In this document: positions 50,542-64,000 of the stretch, one piece after another | Layout of the letters: each line of letters opens with the position of its first letter | Position numbering within the stretch: the first letter of the stretch is position 1 | DNA from: Clusia tigrina | Taxonomy: Eukaryota > Arthropoda > Insecta > Diptera > Clusiidae | Direction: 5' to 3' | Length of the DNA: 64,000 nt | NCBI GenBank assembly: GCA_920105625.2 | Contig: OV050032.1 | Location: forward strand, 102,718,542-102,782,541 | The notes under the pieces: generated by a model | Told to the model about the DNA's origin: nothing | Database searches by the model: none | Seen by the model: only the letters and a program-made list of their open reading frames with translations | Translations under genes and position numbers: made by a program

Positions 50542-53112
50542 TTGCAACATACAAATGCTCTTAACTTTTTACTGGAGTGTCATAAAACCTTGAAATTTTG
50601 TAACAATGAAGTACCCGAGACTCTTGTCAATTTAAGCCATCGCTCAAAGCTATGCTACCCTAGAGTCCCAAATCAAACACTGATAAAACTTCAAATGGCC
50701 CTAACTTCTTTACGGTACGTCCTACACCTATCAAAGTTTGCAACACACAAATGCTTGTAACTTTTTACTGGAGCGTCATAAAACCTTGAAATTTTGAAAC
50801 AATAAAGTACTCGAGCCTCTTGTCCATTTAAGCCATCGCTCAAAGCTATGCTACCCTAGAGTCCCAAATCAAACACTGATAAAACTTCAAATGGCCCTAA
50901 CTTCTTTTCGGTACGTCCTACACCTATCAAAGTTTGCAACATACAAATGCTTGTAACTTTTTACTGGAGCGTCATAAAACCTTGAAATTTTGTAACAATG
51001 AAGTACCCGAGACTCTTGTCAATTTAAGCCATCGCTCAAAGCTATGCTACCCTAGAGTCCCAAATCAAACACTGATAAAACTTCAAATGGCCCTAACTTC
51101 TATATGGTACGTCCTACACCTATCAAAGTTTGCAACACACAAATGCTTGTAACTTTTTACTGGAGCGTCATAAAACCTTGAAATTTTGAAACAATAAAGT
51201 ACTCGAGCCTCTTGTCCATTTAAGCCATCGCTCAAAGCTATGCTACCCTAGAGTCCCAAATCAAACACTGATAAAACTTCAAATGGCCCTAACTTCTTTA
51301 CGGTACGTCCTACACCTATCAAAGTTTGCAACATACAAATGCTTGTAACTTTTTACTGGAGCGTCATAAAACCTTGACATTTTGAGAGAATAAAGTACTC
51401 GAGCCTCTTGTCAATTTAAGCCATCGCTCAAAGCTATGCTACCCTAGAGTCCCAAATCAAACACTGATAAAACTTCAAATGGCCCTAACTTCTATATGGT
51501 ACGTCCTACACCTATCAAAGTTTGCAACACACAAATGCTTGTAACTTTTTACTGGAGCGTCATAAAACCTTGAAATTTTGAAACAATAAAGTACTCGAGC
51601 CTTATGTCCATTTAAGCCATCGCTCAAAGCTATGCTACCCTAGAGTCCCAAATCAAACACTGATAAAACTTCAAATGGCCCTAACTTCTTTACGGTACGT
51701 CCTACACCTATCAAAGTTTGCAACATACAAATGCTTGTAACTTTTTACTGGAGCGTCATAAAACCTTGAAATTTTGTAACAATGAAGTACCCGAGACTCT
51801 TGTCAATTTAAGCCATCGCTCAAAGCTATGCTACCCTAGAGTCCCAAATCAAACACTGATAAAACTTCAAATGGCCCTAACTTCTATATGGTACGTCCTA
51901 CACCTATCAAAGTTTGCAACACACAAATGCTTGTAACTTTTTACTGGAGCGTCATAAAACCTTGAAATTTTTAAACAATAAAGTACTCGAGCCTCTTGTC
52001 CATTTAAGCCATCGCTCAAAGCTATGCTACCCTAGAGTCCCAAATCAAACACTGATAAAACTTCAAATGGCCCTAACTTCTTTACGGTACGTCCTACATC
52101 TATCAAAGTTTGCAACACACAAATGCTTGTAACTTTTTACTGGAGCGTCATAAAACCTTGAAATTTTGTAACAATGAAGTACCCGAGACTCTTGTCAATT
52201 TAAGCCATCGCTCAAAGCTATGCTACCCTAGAGTCCCAAATCAAACACTGATAAAACTTCAAATGGCCCTAACTTCTTTACGGTACGTCCTACACCTATC
52301 AAAGTTTGCAACATACAAATGCTTGTAACTTTTTACTGGAGCGTCATAAAACCTTGAAATTTTGTAAATATGAAGTACCCGAGACTCTTGTCAATTTAAG
52401 CCATCGCTCAAAGCTATGCTACCCTAGAGTCCCAAATCAAACACTGATAAAACTTCAAATGGCCCTAACTTCTATATGGTACGTCCTACACCTATCAAAG
52501 TTTGCAACACACAAATGCTTGTAACTTTTTACTGGAGCGTCATAAAACCTTGAAATTTTGAAACAATAAAGTACTCGAGCCTCTTGTCCATTTAAGCCAT
52601 CGCTCAAAGCTATGCTACCCTAGAGTCCCAAATCAAACACTGATAAAACTTCAAATGGCTCTAACTTCTTTACGGTACGTCCTACACCTATCAAAGTTTG
52701 CAACATACAAATGCTTGTAACTTTTTACTGGAGCGTCATAAAACCTTGAAATTTTGTAACAATGAAGTACCCGAGACTCTTGTCAATTTAAGCCATCGCT
52801 CAAAGCTATGCTACCCTAGAGTCCCAAATCAAACACTGATAAAACTTCAAATGGCCCTAACTTCTTTACGGTACGTCCTACACCTATCAAAGTTTGCAAC
52901 ATACAAATGCTTGTAACTTTTTACTGGAGCGTCATAAAACCTTGAAATTTTGTAACAATGAAGTACCCGAGACTCTTGTCAATTTAAGCCATTGCTCAAA
53001 GCTATGCTACCCTAGAGTCCCAAATCAAACACTGATAAAACTTCAAATGGCCCTAACTTCTATATGGTACGTCCTACACCTATCAAAGTTTGCAACACAC
53101 AAATGCTTGTAA
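50542..53112 (+). repeat. Satellite block duplicated on the far side of the insertion (right copy)
   Basis: This is the partner of 34519-37089, with the same ordered series of private variants, including tttttaaacaataaag at 51914 and gtaaatatgaag at 52306. Copy-specific changes include atgctcttaac near 50558 and gagagaataaag near 51384 on this side, and ctaaaatccc near 36988 on the other. The two copies have therefore evolved separately since duplication. Confidence 0.85.
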
Positions 53113-56100
53113 CTTTTTACTGGAGCGTCATAAAACCTTGAAATTTTGAAACAATAAAGTACTCGAGCCTCTTGTCCATTTAAGCCATCGCTCAAAGCTA
53201 TGCTACCCTAGAGTCCCAAATCAAACACTGATAAAACTTCAAATGGCCCTAACTTCTATATGGTACGTCCTACACCTATCAAAGTTTGCAACACACAAAT
53301 GCTTGTAACTTTTTACTGGAGCGTCATAAAACCTTGAAATTTTGAAACAATACAGTACTCGAGCCTCTTGTCCATTTAAGCCATCGCTCAAAGCTATGCT
53401 ACCCTAGAATCCCAAATCAAACACTGATAAAACTTCAAATGGCCCTAACTTCTTTACGGTACGTCCTACACCTATCAAAGTTTGCAACATACAAATGCTT
53501 GTAACTTTTTACTGGAGCGTCATAAAACCTTGAAATTTTGTAACAATGAAGTACCCGAGACTCTTGTCAATTTAAGCCATCGCTCAAAGCTATGCTACCC
53601 TAGAGTCCCAAATCAAACACTGATAAAACTTCAAATGGCCCTAACTTCTATATGGTACGTCCTACACCTATCAAAGTTTGCAACACACAAATGCTTGTAA
53701 CTTTTTACTGGAGCGTCATAAAACCTTGAAATTTTGAAACAATAAAGTACTCGAGCCTCTTGTCCATTTAAGCCATCGCTCAAAGCTATGCTACCCTAGA
53801 GTCCCAAATCAAACACTGATAAAACTTCAAATGGCCCTAACTTCTATATGGTACGTCCTACACCTATCAAAGTTTGCAACACACAAATGCTTGTAACTTT
53901 TTACTGGAGCGTCATAAAACCTTGAAATTTTGAAACAATAAAGTACTCGAGCCTCTTGTCCATTTAAGCCATCGCTCAAAGCTATGCTACCCTAGAGTCC
54001 CAAATCAAACACTGATAAAACTTCAAATGGCCCTAACTTCTTTACGGTACGTCCTACACCTATCAAAGTTTGCAACATACAAATGCTTGTAACTTTTTAC
54101 TGGAGCGTCATAAAACCTTGAAATTTTGTAACAATGAAGTACCCGAGACTCTTGTCAATTTAAGCCATCGCTCAAAGCTATGCTACCCTAGAGTCCCAAA
54201 TCAAACACTGATAAAACTTCAAATGGCCCTAACTTCTATATGGTACGTCCTACACCTATCAAAGTTTGCAACACACAAATGCTTGTAACTTTTTACTGGA
54301 GCGTCATAAAACCTTGAAATTTTGAAACAATAAAGTACTCGAGCCTCTTGTCCATTTAAGCCATCGCTCAAAGCTATGCTACCCTAGAGTCCCAAATCAA
54401 ACACTGATAAAACTTCAAATGGCCCTAACTTCTATATGGTACGTCCTACACCTATCAAAGTTTGCAACACACAAATGCTTGTAACTTTTTACTGGAGCGT
54501 CATAAAACCTTGAAATTTTGAAACAATAAAGTACTCGAGCCTCTTGTCCATTTAAGCCATCGCTCAAAGCTATGCTACCCTAGAGTCCCAAATCAAACAC
54601 TGATAAAACTTCAAATGGCCCTAACTTCTTTACGGTACGTCCTACACCTATCAAAGTTTGCAACATACAAATGCTTGTAACTTTTTACTGGAGCGTCATA
54701 AAACCTTGAAATTTTGTAACAATTAAGTACTCGAGACTCTTGTCAATTTAAGCCATCGCTCAAAGCTATGCTACCCTAGAGTCCCAAATCAAACACTGAT
54801 AAAACTTCAAATGGCCCTAACTTCTTTACGGTACGTCCTACACCTATCAAAGTTTGCAACATACAAATGCTTGTAACTTTTTACTGGAGCGTCATAAAAC
54901 CTTGAAATTTTGTAACAATGAAGTACCCGAGACTCTTGTCAATTTAAGCCATCGCTCAAAGCTATGCTACCCTAGAGTCCCAAATCAAACACTGATAAAA
55001 CTTCAAATGGCCCTAACTTCTATATGGTACGTCCTACACCTATCAAAGTTTGCAACACACAAATGCTTGTAACTTTTTACTGGAGCGTCATAAAACCTTG
55101 AAATTTTGAAACAATAAAGTACTCGAGCCTCTTGTCCATTTAAGCCATCGCTCAAAGCTATGCTACCCTAGAGTCCCAAATCAAACACTGATAAAACTTC
55201 AAATGGCCCTAACTTCTATATGGTACGTCCTACACCTATCAAAGTTTGCAACACACAAATGCTTGTAACTTTTTACTGGAGCGTCATAAAACCTTGAAAT
55301 TTTGAAACAATAAAGTACTCGAGCCTCTTGTCCATTTAAGCCATCGCTCAAAGCTATGCTACCCTAGAGTCCCAAATCAAACACTGATAAAACTTCAAAT
55401 GGCCCTAACTTCTTTACGGTACGTCCTACACCTATCAAAGTTTGCAACATACAAATGCTTGTAACTTTTTACTGGAGCGTCATAAAACCTTGAAATTTTG
55501 AAACAATAAAGTACTCGAGCCTCTTGTCCATTTAAGCCATCGCTCAAAGCTATGCTACCCTAGAGTCCCAAATCAAACACTGATAAAACTTCAAATGGCC
55601 CTAACTTCTATATGGTACGTCCTACACCTATCAAAGTTTGCAACACACAAATGCTTGTAACTTTTTACTGGAGCGTCATAAAACCTTGAAATTTTGAAAC
55701 AATAAAGTACTCGAGCCTCTTGTCCATTTAAGCCATCGCTCAAAGCTATGCTACCCTAGAGTCCCAAATCAAACACTGATAAAACTTCAAATGGCCCTAA
55801 CTTCTATATGGTACGTCCTACACCTATCAAAGTTTGCAACACACAAATGCTTGTAACTTTTTACTGGAGCGTCATAAAACCTTGAAATTTTGAAACAATA
55901 AAGTACTCGAGCCTCTTGTCCATTTAAGCCATCGCTCAAAGCTATGCTACCCTAGAGTCCCAAATCAAACACTGATAAAACTTCAAATGGCCCTAACTTC
56001 TTTACGGTACGTCCTACACCTATCAAAGTTTGCAACATACAAATGCTTGTAACTTTTTACTGGAGCGTCATAAAACCTTGAAATTTTGTAACAATGAAGT

Positions 56101-59100
56101 ACCCGAGACTCTTGTCAATTTAAGCCATCGCTCAAAGCTATGCTACCCTAGAGTCCCAAATCAAACACTGATAAAACTTCAAATGGCCCTAACTTCTATA
56201 TGGTACGTCCTACACCTATCAAAGTTTGCAACACACAAATGCTTGTAACTTTTTACTGGAGCGTCATAAAACCTTGAAATTTTGAAACAATAAAGTACTC
56301 GAGCCTCTTGTCCATTTAAGCCATCGCTCAAAGCTATGCTACCCTAGAGTCCCAAATCAAACACTGATAAAACTTCAAATGGCCCTAACTTCTTTACGGT
56401 ACGTCCTACACCTATCAAAGTTTGCAACATACAAATGCTTGTAACTTTTTACTGGAGCGTCATAAAACCTTGAAATTTTGTAACAATGAAGTACCCGAGA
56501 CTCTTGTCAATTTAAGCCATCGCTCAAAGCTATGCTACCCTAGAGTCCCAAATCAAACACTGATAAAACTTCAAATGGCCCTAACTTCTATATGGTACGT
56601 CCTACACCTATCAAAGTTTGCAACACACAAATGCTTGTAACTTTTTACTGGAGCGTCATAAAACCTTGAAATTTTGAAACAATAAAGTACTCGAGCCTCT
56701 TGTCCATTTAAGCCATCGCTCAAAGCTATGCTACCCTAGAGTCCCAAATCAAACACTGATAAAACTTCAAATGGCCCTAACTTCTTTACGGTACGTCCTA
56801 CACCTATCAAAGTTTGCAACACACAAATGCTTGTAACTTTTTACTGGAGCGTCATAAAACCTTGAAATTTTGAAACAATAAAGTACTCGAGCCTCTTGTC
56901 CATTTAAGCCATCGCTCAAAGCTATGCTACCCTAGAGTCCCAAATCAAACACTGATAAAACTTCAAATGGCCCTAACTTCTTTACGGTACGTCCTACACC
57001 TATCAAAGTTTGCAACATACAAATGCTTGTAACTTTTTACTGGAGCGTCATAAAACCTTGAAATTTTGAAACAATGAAGTACCCGAGACTCTTGTCAATT
57101 TAAGCCATCGCTCAAAGCTATGCTACCCTAGAGTCCCAAATCAAACACTGATAAAACTTCAAATGGCCCTAACTTCTATATGGTACGTCCTACACCTATC
57201 AAAGTTTGCAACACACAAATGCTTCTAACTTTTTACTGGAGCGTCATAAAACCTTGAAATTTTGAAACAATAAAGTACTCGAGCCTCTTGTCCATTTAAG
57301 CCATCGCTCAAAGCTATGCTACCCTAGAGTCCCAAATCAAACACTGATAAAACTTCAAATGGCCCTAACTTCTTTACGGTACGTCCTACACCTATCAAAG
57401 TTTGCAACACACAAATGCTTGTAACTTTTTACTGGAGCGTCATAAAACCTTGAAATTTTGAAACAATAAAGTACTCGAGCCTCTTGTCCATTTAAGCCAT
57501 CGCTCAAAGCTATGCTACCCTAGAGTCCCAAATCAAACACTGATAAAACTTCAAATGGCCCTAACTTCTTTACGGTACGTCCTACACCTATCAAAGTTTG
57601 CAACATACAAATGCTTGTAACTTTTTACTGGAGCGTCATAAAACCTTGAAATTTTGAAACAATAAAGTACTCGAGCCTCTTGTCCATTTAAGCCATCGCT
57701 CAAAGCTATGCTACCCTAGAGTCCCAAATCAAACACTGATAAAACTTCAAATGGCCCTAACTTCTATATGGTACGTCCTACACCTATCAAAGTTTGCAAC
57801 ACACAAATGCTTGTAACTTTTTACTGGAGCGTCATAAAACCTTGAAATTTTGAAACAATAAAGTACTCGAGCCTCTTGTCCATTTAAGCCATCGCTCAAA
57901 GCTATGCTACCCTAGAGTCCCAAATCAAACACTGATAAAACTTCAAATGGCCCTAACTTCTATATGGTACGTCCTACACCTATCAAAGTTTGCAACACAC
58001 AAATGCTTGTAACTTTTTACTGGAGCATCATAAAACCTTGAAATTTTGAAACAATAAAGTACTCGAGCCTCTTGTCCATTTAAGCCATCGCTCAAAGCTA
58101 TGCTACCCTAGAGTCCCAAATCAAACACTGATAAAACTTCAAATGGCCCTAACTTCTTTACGGTACGTCCTACACCTATCAAAGTTTGCAACATACAAAT
58201 GCTTGTAACTTTTTACTGGAGCGTCATAAAACCTTGAAATTTTGTAACAATGAAGTACCCGAGACTCCTGTCAATTTAAGCCATCGCTCAAAGCTATGCT
58301 ACCCTAGAGTCCCAAATCAAACACTGATAAAACTTCAAATGGCCCTAACTTCTATATGGTACGTCCTACACCTATCAAAGTTTGCAACACACAAATGCTT
58401 GTAACTTTTTACTGGAGCGTCATAAAACCTTGAAATTTTGAAACAATAAAGTACTCGAGCCTCTTGTCCATTTAAGCCATCGCTCAAAGCTATGCTACCC
58501 TAGAGTCCCAAATCAAACACTGATAAAACTTCAAATGGCCCTAACTTCTATATGGTACGTCCTACACCTATCAAAGTTTGCAACATACAAATGCTTGTAA
58601 CTTTTTACTGGAGCGTCATAAAACCTTGAAATTTTGTAACAATGAAGTACCCGAGACTCTTGTCAATTTAAGCCATCGCTCAAAGCTATGCTACCCTAGA
58701 GTCCCAAATCAAACACTGATAAAACTTCAAATGGCCCTAACTTCTATATGGTACGTCCTACACCTATCAAAGTTTGCAACACACAAATGCTTGTAACTTT
58801 TTACTGGAGCGTCATAAAACCTTGAAATTTTGAAACAATAAAGTACTCGAGCCTCTTGTCCATTTAAGCCATCGCTCAAAGCTATGCTACCCTAGAGTCC
58901 CAAATCAAACACTGATAAAACTTCAAATGGCCCTAACTTCTTTACGGTACGTCCTACACCTATCAAAGTTTGCAACATACAAATGCTTGTAACTTTTTAC
59001 TGGAGCGTCATAAAACCTTGAAATTTTGAAACAATGAAGTACCCGAGACTCTTGTCAATTTAAGCCATCGCTCAAAGCTATGCTACCCTAGAGTCCCAAA

Positions 59101-60929
59101 TCAAACACTGATAAAACTTCAAATGGCCCTAACTTCTATATGGTACGTCCTACACCTATCAAAGTTTGCAACACACAAATGCTTGTAACTTTTTACTGGA
59201 GCGTCATAAAACCTTGAAATTTTGAAACAATAAAGTACTCGAGTCTCTTGTCCATTTAAGCCATCGCTCAAAGCTATGCTACCCTAGAGTCCCAAATCAA
59301 ACACTAATAAAACTTCAAATGGCCCTAACTTCTTTACGGTACGTCCTACACCTATCAAAGTTTGCAACATACAAATGCTTGTAACTTTTTACTGGAGCGT
59401 CATAAAACCTTGAAATTTTGAAACAATAAAGTACTCGAGCCTCTTGTCCATTTAAGCCATCGCTCAAAGCTATGCTACCCTAGAGTCCCAAATCAAACAC
59501 TGATAAAACTTCAAATGGCCCTAACTTCTTTACGGTACGTCCTACACCTATCAAAGTTTGCAACATACAAATGCTTGTAACTTTTTACTGGAGCGTCATA
59601 AAACCTTGAAATTTTGTAACAATGAAGTACCCGAGACTCTTGTCAATTTAAGCCATCGCTCAAAGCTATGCTACCCTAGAGTCCCAAATCAAACACTGAT
59701 AAAACTTCAAATGGCCCTAACTTCTATATGGTACGTCCTACACCTATCAAAGTTTGCAACACACAAATGCTTGTAACTTTTTACTGGAGCGTCATAAAAC
59801 CTTGAAATTTTGAAACAATAAAGTACTCGAGCCTCTTGTCCATTTAAGCCATCGCTCAAAGCTATGCTACCCTAGAGTCCCAAATCAAACACAGATAAAA
59901 CTTCAAATGGCCCTAACTTCTATATGGTACGTCCTACACCTATCAAAGTTTGCAACACACAAATGCTTGTAACTTTTTACTGGAGCGTCATAAAACCTTG
60001 AAATTTTGAAACAATAAAGTACTCGAGCCTCTTGTCCATTTAAGCCATCGCTCAAAGCTATGCTACCCTAGAGTCCCAAATCAAACACTGATAAAACTTC
60101 AAATGGCCCTAACTTCTATATGGTACGTCCTACACCTATCAAAGTTTGCAACACACAAATGCTTGTAACTTTTTACTGGAGCGTCATAAAACCTTGAAAT
60201 TTTGAAACAATAAAGTACTCGAGCCTCTTGTCCATTTAAGCCATCGCTCAAAGCTATGCTACCCTAGAGTCCCAAATCAAACACTGATAAAACTTCAAAT
60301 GGCCCTAACTTCTTTACGGTACGTCCTACACCTATCAAAGTTTGCAACATACAAATGCTTGTAACTTTTTACTGGAGCGTCATAAAACCTTGAAATTTTG
60401 AAACAATGAAGTACCCGAGACTCTTGTCAATTTAAGCCATCGCTCAAAGCTATGCTACCCTAGAGTCCCAAATCAAACACTGATAAAACTTCAAATGGCC
60501 CTAACTTCTATATGGTACGTCCTACACCTATCAAAGTTTGCAACACACAAATGCTTGTAACTTTTTACTGGAGCGTCATAAAACCTTGAAATTTTGAAAC
60601 AATAAAGTACTCGAGCCTCTTGTCCATTTAAGCCATCGCTCAAAGCTATGCTACCCTAGAGTCCCAAATCAAACACTGATAAAACTTCAAATGGCCCTAA
60701 CTTCTTTACGGTACGTCCTACACCTATCAAAGTTTGCAACATACAAATGCTTGTAACTTTTTACTGGAGCGTCATAAAACCTTGAAATTTTGTAACAATG
60801 AAGTACCCGAGACTCTTGTCAATTTAAGCCATCGCTCAAAGCTATGCTACCCTAGAGTCCCAAATCAAACACTGATAAAACTTCAAATGGCCCTAACTTC
60901 CATATGGTACGTCCTACACCTATCAAAGT

Positions 60930-62693
60930 TTGCAACACACAAATGCTTGTAACTTTTTACTGGAGCGTCATAAAACCTTGTAATTTTGAAACAATAAAGT
61001 ACTCGAGCCTCTTGTCCATTTAAGCCATCGCTCAAAGCTATGCTACCCTAGAGTCCCAAATCAAACACTGATAAAACTTCAAATGGCCCTAACTTCTTTA
61101 CGGTACGTCCTACACCTATCAAAGTTTGCAACATACAAATGCTTGTAACTTTTTACTGGAGCGTCATAAAACCTTGAAATTTTGTAACAATGAAGTACCC
61201 GAGACTCTTGTCAATTTAAGCCATCGCTCAAAGCTATGCTACCCTAGAGTCCCAAATCAAACACTGATAAAACTTCAAATGGCCCTAACTTCTATATGGT
61301 ACGTCCTACACCTATCAAAGTTTGCAACACACAAATGCTTGTAACTTTTTACTGGAGCGTCATAAAACCTTGAAATTTTGAAACAATAAAGTACTCGAGC
61401 CTCTTGTCCATTTAAGCCATCGCTCAAAGCTATGCTACCCTAGAGTCCCAAATCAAACACTGATAAAACTTCAAATGGCCCTAACTTCTTTACGGTACGT
61501 CCTACACCTATCAAAGTTTGCAACATACAAATGCTTGTAACTTTTTACTGGAGCGTCATAAAACCTTGAAATTTTGAAACAATGAAGTACCCGAGACTCT
61601 TGTCAATTTAAGCCATCGCTCAAAGCTATGCTACCCTAGAGTCCCAAATCAAACACTGATAAAACTTCAAATGGCCCTAACTTCTATATGGTACGTCCTA
61701 CACCTATCAAAGTTTGCAACACACAAATGCTTGTAACTTTTTACTGGAGCGTCATAAAACCTTGAAATTTTGAAACAATAAAGTACTCGAGCCTCTTGTC
61801 CATTTAAGCCATCGCTCAAAGCTATGCTACCCTAGAGTCCCAAATCAAACACTGATAAATCTTCAAATGGCCCTAACTTCTTTACGGTACGTCCTACACC
61901 TATCAAAGTTTGCAACATACAAATGCTTGTAACTTTTTACTGGAGCGTCATAAAACCTTGAAATTTTGTAACAATGAAGTACCCGAGACTCTTGTCAATT
62001 TAAGCCATCGCTCAAAGCTATGCTACCCTAGAGTCCCAAATCAAACACTGATAAAACTTCAAATGGCCCTAACTTCTATATGGTACGTCCTACACCTATC
62101 AAAGTTTGCAACACACAAATGCTTGTAACTTTTTACTGGAGCGTCATAAAACCTTGAAATTTTGAAACAATAAAGTACTCGAGCCTCTTGTCCATTTAAG
62201 CCATCGCTCAAAGCTATGCTACCCTAGAGTCCCAAATCAAACACTGATAAAACTTCAAATGGCCCTAACTTCTTTACGGTACGTCCTACACCTATCAAAG
62301 TTTGCAACATACAAATGCTTGTAACTTTTTACTGGAGCGTCATAAAACCTTGAAATTTTGAAACAATGAAGTACCCGAGACTCTTGTCAATTTAAGCCAT
62401 CGCTCAAAGCTATGCTACCCTAGAGTCCCAAATCAAACACTGATAAAACTTCAAATGGCCCTAACTTCTATATGGTACGTCCTACACCTATCAAAGTTTG
62501 CAACACACAAATGCTTGTAACTTTTTACTGGAGCGTCATAAAACCTTGAAATTTTGAAACAATAAAGTACTCGAGCCTCTTGTCCATTTAAGCCATCGCT
62601 CAAAGCTATGCTACCCTAGAGTCCCAAATCAAACACTGATAAAACTTCAAATGGCCCTAACTTCTTTACGGTACGTCCTACACCTATCAAAGT
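60930..62693 (+). repeat. 4-monomer (784-bp) subarray
   Basis: A units at 61126, 61910 and 62694 are 784 bp apart. Between them lie a B unit, a hybrid unit with gaaacaatgaagtaccc (near 61578 and 62362) and another B unit. The order A, B, hybrid, B repeats as a four-monomer block. This is the cleanest short higher-order pattern in the window. Its limits are approximate. Confidence 0.7.
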
Positions 62694-64000
62694 TTGCAAC
62701 ATACAAATGCTTGTAACTTTTTACTGGAGCGTCATAAAACCTTGAAATTTTGTAACAATGAAGTACCCGAGACTCTTGTCAATTTAAGCCATCGCTCAAA
62801 GCTATGCTACCCTAGAGTCCCAAATCAAACACTGATAAAACTTCAAATGGCCCTAACTTCTATATGGTACGTCCTACACCTATCAAAGTTTGCAACACAC
62901 AAATGCTTGTAACTTTTTACTGGAGCGTCATAAAACCTTGAAATTTTGAAACAATAAAGTACTCGAGACTCTTGTCAATTTAAGCCATCGCTCAAAGCTA
63001 TGCTACCCTAGAGTCCCAAATCAAACACTGATAAAACTTCAAATGGCCCTAACTTCTATATGGTACGTCCTACACCTATCAAAGTTTGCAACACACAAAT
63101 GCTTGTAACTTTTTACTGGAGCGTCATAAAACCTTGAAATTTTGAAACAATAAAGTACTCGAGCCTCTTGTCCATTTAAGCCATCGCTCAAAGCTATGCT
63201 ACCCTAGAGTCCCAAATCAAACACTGATAAAACTTCAAATGGCCCTAACTTCTTTACGGTACGTCCTACACCTATCAAAGTTTGCAACATACAAATGCTT
63301 GTAACTTTTTACTGGAGCGTCATAAAACCTTGAAATTTTGTAACAATGAAGTACCCGAGACTCTTGTCAATTTAAGCCATCGCTCAAAGCTATGCTACCC
63401 TAGAGTCCCAAATCAAACACTGATAAAACTTCAAATGGCCCTAACTTCTATATGGTACGTCCTACACCTATCAAAGTTTGCAACACACAAATGCTTGTAA
63501 CTTTTTACTGGAGCGTCATAAAACCTTGAAATTTTGAAACAATAAAGTACTCGAGCCTCTTGTCCATTTAAGCCATCGCTCAAAGCTATGCTACCCTAGA
63601 GTCCCAAATCAAACACTGATAAAACTTCAAATGGCCCTAACTTCTTTACGGTACGTCCTACACCTATCAAAGTTTGCAACATACAAATGCTTGTAACTTT
63701 TTACTGGAGCGTCATAAAACCTTGAAATTTTGAAACAATAAAGTACTCGAGCCTCTTGTCCATTTAAGCCATCGCTCAAAGCTATGCTACCCTAGAGTCC
63801 CAAATCAAACACTGATAAAACTTCAAATGGCCCTAACTTCTTTACGGTACGTCCTACACCTATCAAAGTTTGCAACATACAAATGCTTGTAACTTTTTAC
63901 TGGAGCGTCATAAAACCTTGAAATTTTGTAACAATGAAGTACCCGAGACTCTTGTCAATTTAAGCCATCGCTCAAAGCTATGCTACCCTAGAGTCCCAAA

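Larger units (their letters stand above)
49387..64000 (+). repeat. 196-bp satellite array, right block (about 75 monomers)
   Basis: This is the continuation of the left array, in the same orientation and the same register, after the retrotransposon. The A and B monomer types are the same. From about 53 kb to the end the units look more uniform, and A units are more regularly separated by one to three B units than in the left block. A hybrid monomer with gaaacaatgaagtaccc (B-like 5' part, A-like 3' part) appears five times after 57 kb. The array runs off the end of the window. Confidence 0.98.

Noticed and set aside
24..63500. More than one hundred 72-codon plus-strand open frames, nearly identical, spaced by multiples of 196 bp
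   Set aside because: Each is one A-type satellite monomer read through into the next. B monomers carry stops at the same place, the frame shifts by one base per monomer because 196 is not divisible by 3, and no protein family is recognised.

Overview
This window is almost entirely eukaryotic satellite DNA: a head-to-tail array of a 196-bp monomer, interrupted once by a BEL/Pao-type LTR retrotransposon. I see no host gene, rRNA, tRNA gene, CRISPR array or bacterial feature. The BEL/Pao lineage is confined to animals and is common in insects. The leader and LTRs are rich in tacatatgtatg-like runs, as in many dipteran genomes. An insect, possibly a fly, is therefore my best guess. The species and the satellite family cannot be named from the sequence alone. 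The setting is most likely heterochromatin near a centromere or a comparable block.

Layout. Positions 1-41795 hold about 213 satellite monomers, 41796-49386 hold the retrotransposon, and 49387-64000 hold about 75 more monomers on the same strand. The satellite has two main monomer types, called A and B here. They differ at linked positions and are arranged as AB, ABB, AA and longer multimers. Several multi-monomer blocks are themselves duplicated (6-, 9-, 11-, 13- and about 21-mers), and one block of 13 or more monomers recurs on both sides of the insertion. Only four single-base indels disturb the 196-bp register. Hundreds of 72-codon open frames in the array are by-products of A-type monomers and are not genes.

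The retrotransposon is 7,591 bp long with LTRs of 614 and 612 bp. The LTRs look identical apart from one TA unit in a (TA)n tract. It has TGTATC...GATACA termini, a 5-bp target duplication (aactt), and a primer-binding site that resembles the 3' half of tRNA-Tyr. The 2.3-kb leader is unusually elaborate. It holds a degenerate 122-bp duplication, a stem-loop whose loop is palindromic, and a 17-unit array of 69-79 bp repeats, most of which can form a hairpin. Gag-pol follows in BEL order: Gag with CCHC knuckle, the protease tail, RT, a remnant of the RT/RNase H boundary, integrase, and the C-terminal domain. It is broken by several stops and frameshifts, a frameshift within the RT catalytic motif, and apparent deletion of the protease active site and most of RNase H. 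Young LTRs around a dead coding region suggest a non-autonomous copy mobilised in trans, or recent LTR homogenisation.

The satellite runs in perfect 196-bp register across the insertion once the element and one target duplication are removed. This shows a clean, recent integration into a pre-existing array.
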